The position numbers and the translations under genes were made by a program. Below are positions 63,596 to 64,000 of a DNA stretch of 64,000 nucleotides, piece by piece. The first letter of the stretch is position 1, and the number at the start of each line of letters is the position of its first letter. The stretch is taken from assembly GCA_019244185.1 (NCBI GenBank), contig JAFATB010000006.1:62001-126000 (forward strand), read 5' to 3'. The notes below the pieces were generated by a model. That model was not told where the DNA came from and ran no database searches. It was given only the letters and a program-made list of their open reading frames with translations. This DNA is from Acidobacteriota bacterium (GTDB lineage: Bacteria; Acidobacteriota; Thermoanaerobaculia; Gp7-AA8).

Positions 63596-64000
63596 ATGGC
63601 TGACGACAGCACGCAAAAATGGCTCGGTCGCAACCGTCCACCGCGCGTTCAGATCACCTATGACCTCGAGACCGGCGGCGCGATTCAGAAGAAAGAGCTC
63701 CCGCTGGTGGTGGGCATCCTCGCCGATCTCGCCGGCGACGATGAAGACACCGAGAAGCTGGCCACGCTCAAGAAGCGGAAGTTCATCGAGATCGACCGCG
63801 ACAACTTCAACGACGTCCTCAAGTCGATCGGACCGAAGATCACCGTGCAGGGCAAGGCGCTGAAGTTCTCGAAGATCGACGACTTCCGTCCGGAAGCGAT
63901 CGTCAAGCAGGTCGACGAGCTCTCGCAGCTCCTCGAGGCGCGCCGCAACCTCAACGACCTGCTGGCGAAGCTCGACGGCAACGACCTGCTCAACAAGGCG
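63596..64000 (+). CDS. tssB: type VI secretion sheath protein TssB (VipA), 3' truncated
   Basis: Small contractile-sheath subunit that pairs with TssC. The first 135 codons are present and run off the edge. Recognised by NRPPRVQITYDLETGGAI, KKELPLVVGILADLAG and RKFIEIDRDNFNDVLKSIGP. aaggagg six to seven nt upstream supports the ATG at 63596. TssC probably follows outside the window. Confidence 0.95.
   Translation, partial: MADDSTQKWLGRNRPPRVQITYDLETGGAIQKKELPLVVGILADLAGDDEDTEKLATLKKRKFIEIDRDNFNDVLKSIGPKITVQGKALKFSKIDDFRPEAIVKQVDELSQLLEARRNLNDLLAKLDGNDLLNKA

Overview
The window is strongly GC-rich, gene-dense bacterial chromosome with very short intergenic gaps. Lipoprotein signals, Omp85-type C-termini, a TssJ-L-M membrane complex and a YcbB-like L,D-transpeptidase indicate a Gram-negative (diderm) cell. 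The mix of a DUF2911 protein, a DUF4256 protein, many secreted proteins of unknown function, CHAT/caspase proteases and a type VI secretion locus would fit a heterotrophic Acidobacteriota-like organism. That assignment is an inference; no rRNA or tRNA gene is present to test it.

Layout. 1-6.9 kb: truncated DUF2064 transferase, NAD(P)HX repair (nnr), secreted-type zinc peptidase, tsaE, purL. 7-10.2 kb (minus): an overlapping hmgA-unknown-fahA block for homogentisate breakdown. 10.2-12.4 kb: vapBC-type toxin-antitoxin pair, then purF, closed by a large inverted repeat that also ends the convergent 7TM-PAS-GGDEF-EAL gene. 15.7-23.2 kb: FAD oxidoreductase, DDAH-type hydrolase with an alpha/beta hydrolase, cytochrome c lipoprotein, DUF2911 protein, NfeD-stomatin pair, DUF4256, FKBP, PilZ. 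23.3-31.7 kb: chemoreceptor, radical SAM enzyme, K+ channel, RlmA-like methyltransferase plus SemiSWEET, MsrBA, a disordered repeat protein. 31.7-39.6 kb: metallophosphoesterase, CHAT-TPR protease, caspase-like fusion protein, L,D-transpeptidase. 39.6-49.4 kb: pilin-like protein, SDR reductase, secreted unknowns, F420/NADP-type oxidoreductase, a peptidase/propeller/Omp85 fusion, minimal zincin, a frameshifted VWA gene, double FKBP.

49.4-50.05 kb is the one long non-coding stretch. It holds a 13-unit AT-rich array of 21/22-nt palindromic repeats followed by two copies of a 52-nt GC-rich element whose relatives form the inverted repeat after purF. 50-55.8 kb: a secreted unknown, a 39-residue acidic protein, the glyoxylate shunt operon aceB-aceA, and a divergent ScfR/RamB-type regulator that probably controls it. 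55.8-64 kb: a type VI secretion operon tssJ-K-L-M-A-B, running off the right edge.

Recurrent traits: ATGA/GTGA stop-start overlaps within operons; many convergent pairs with touching or overlapping 3' ends; several genes with a -10-like TANNNT hexamer only 6-12 nt before the start codon and no Shine-Dalgarno, suggesting leaderless mRNAs. The most notable loci are the paired caspase/CHAT proteases, the palindromic array with its 52-nt companion elements, the MsrBA gene with two well-placed ribosome sites, and the aceBA regulator locus with its small acidic protein.
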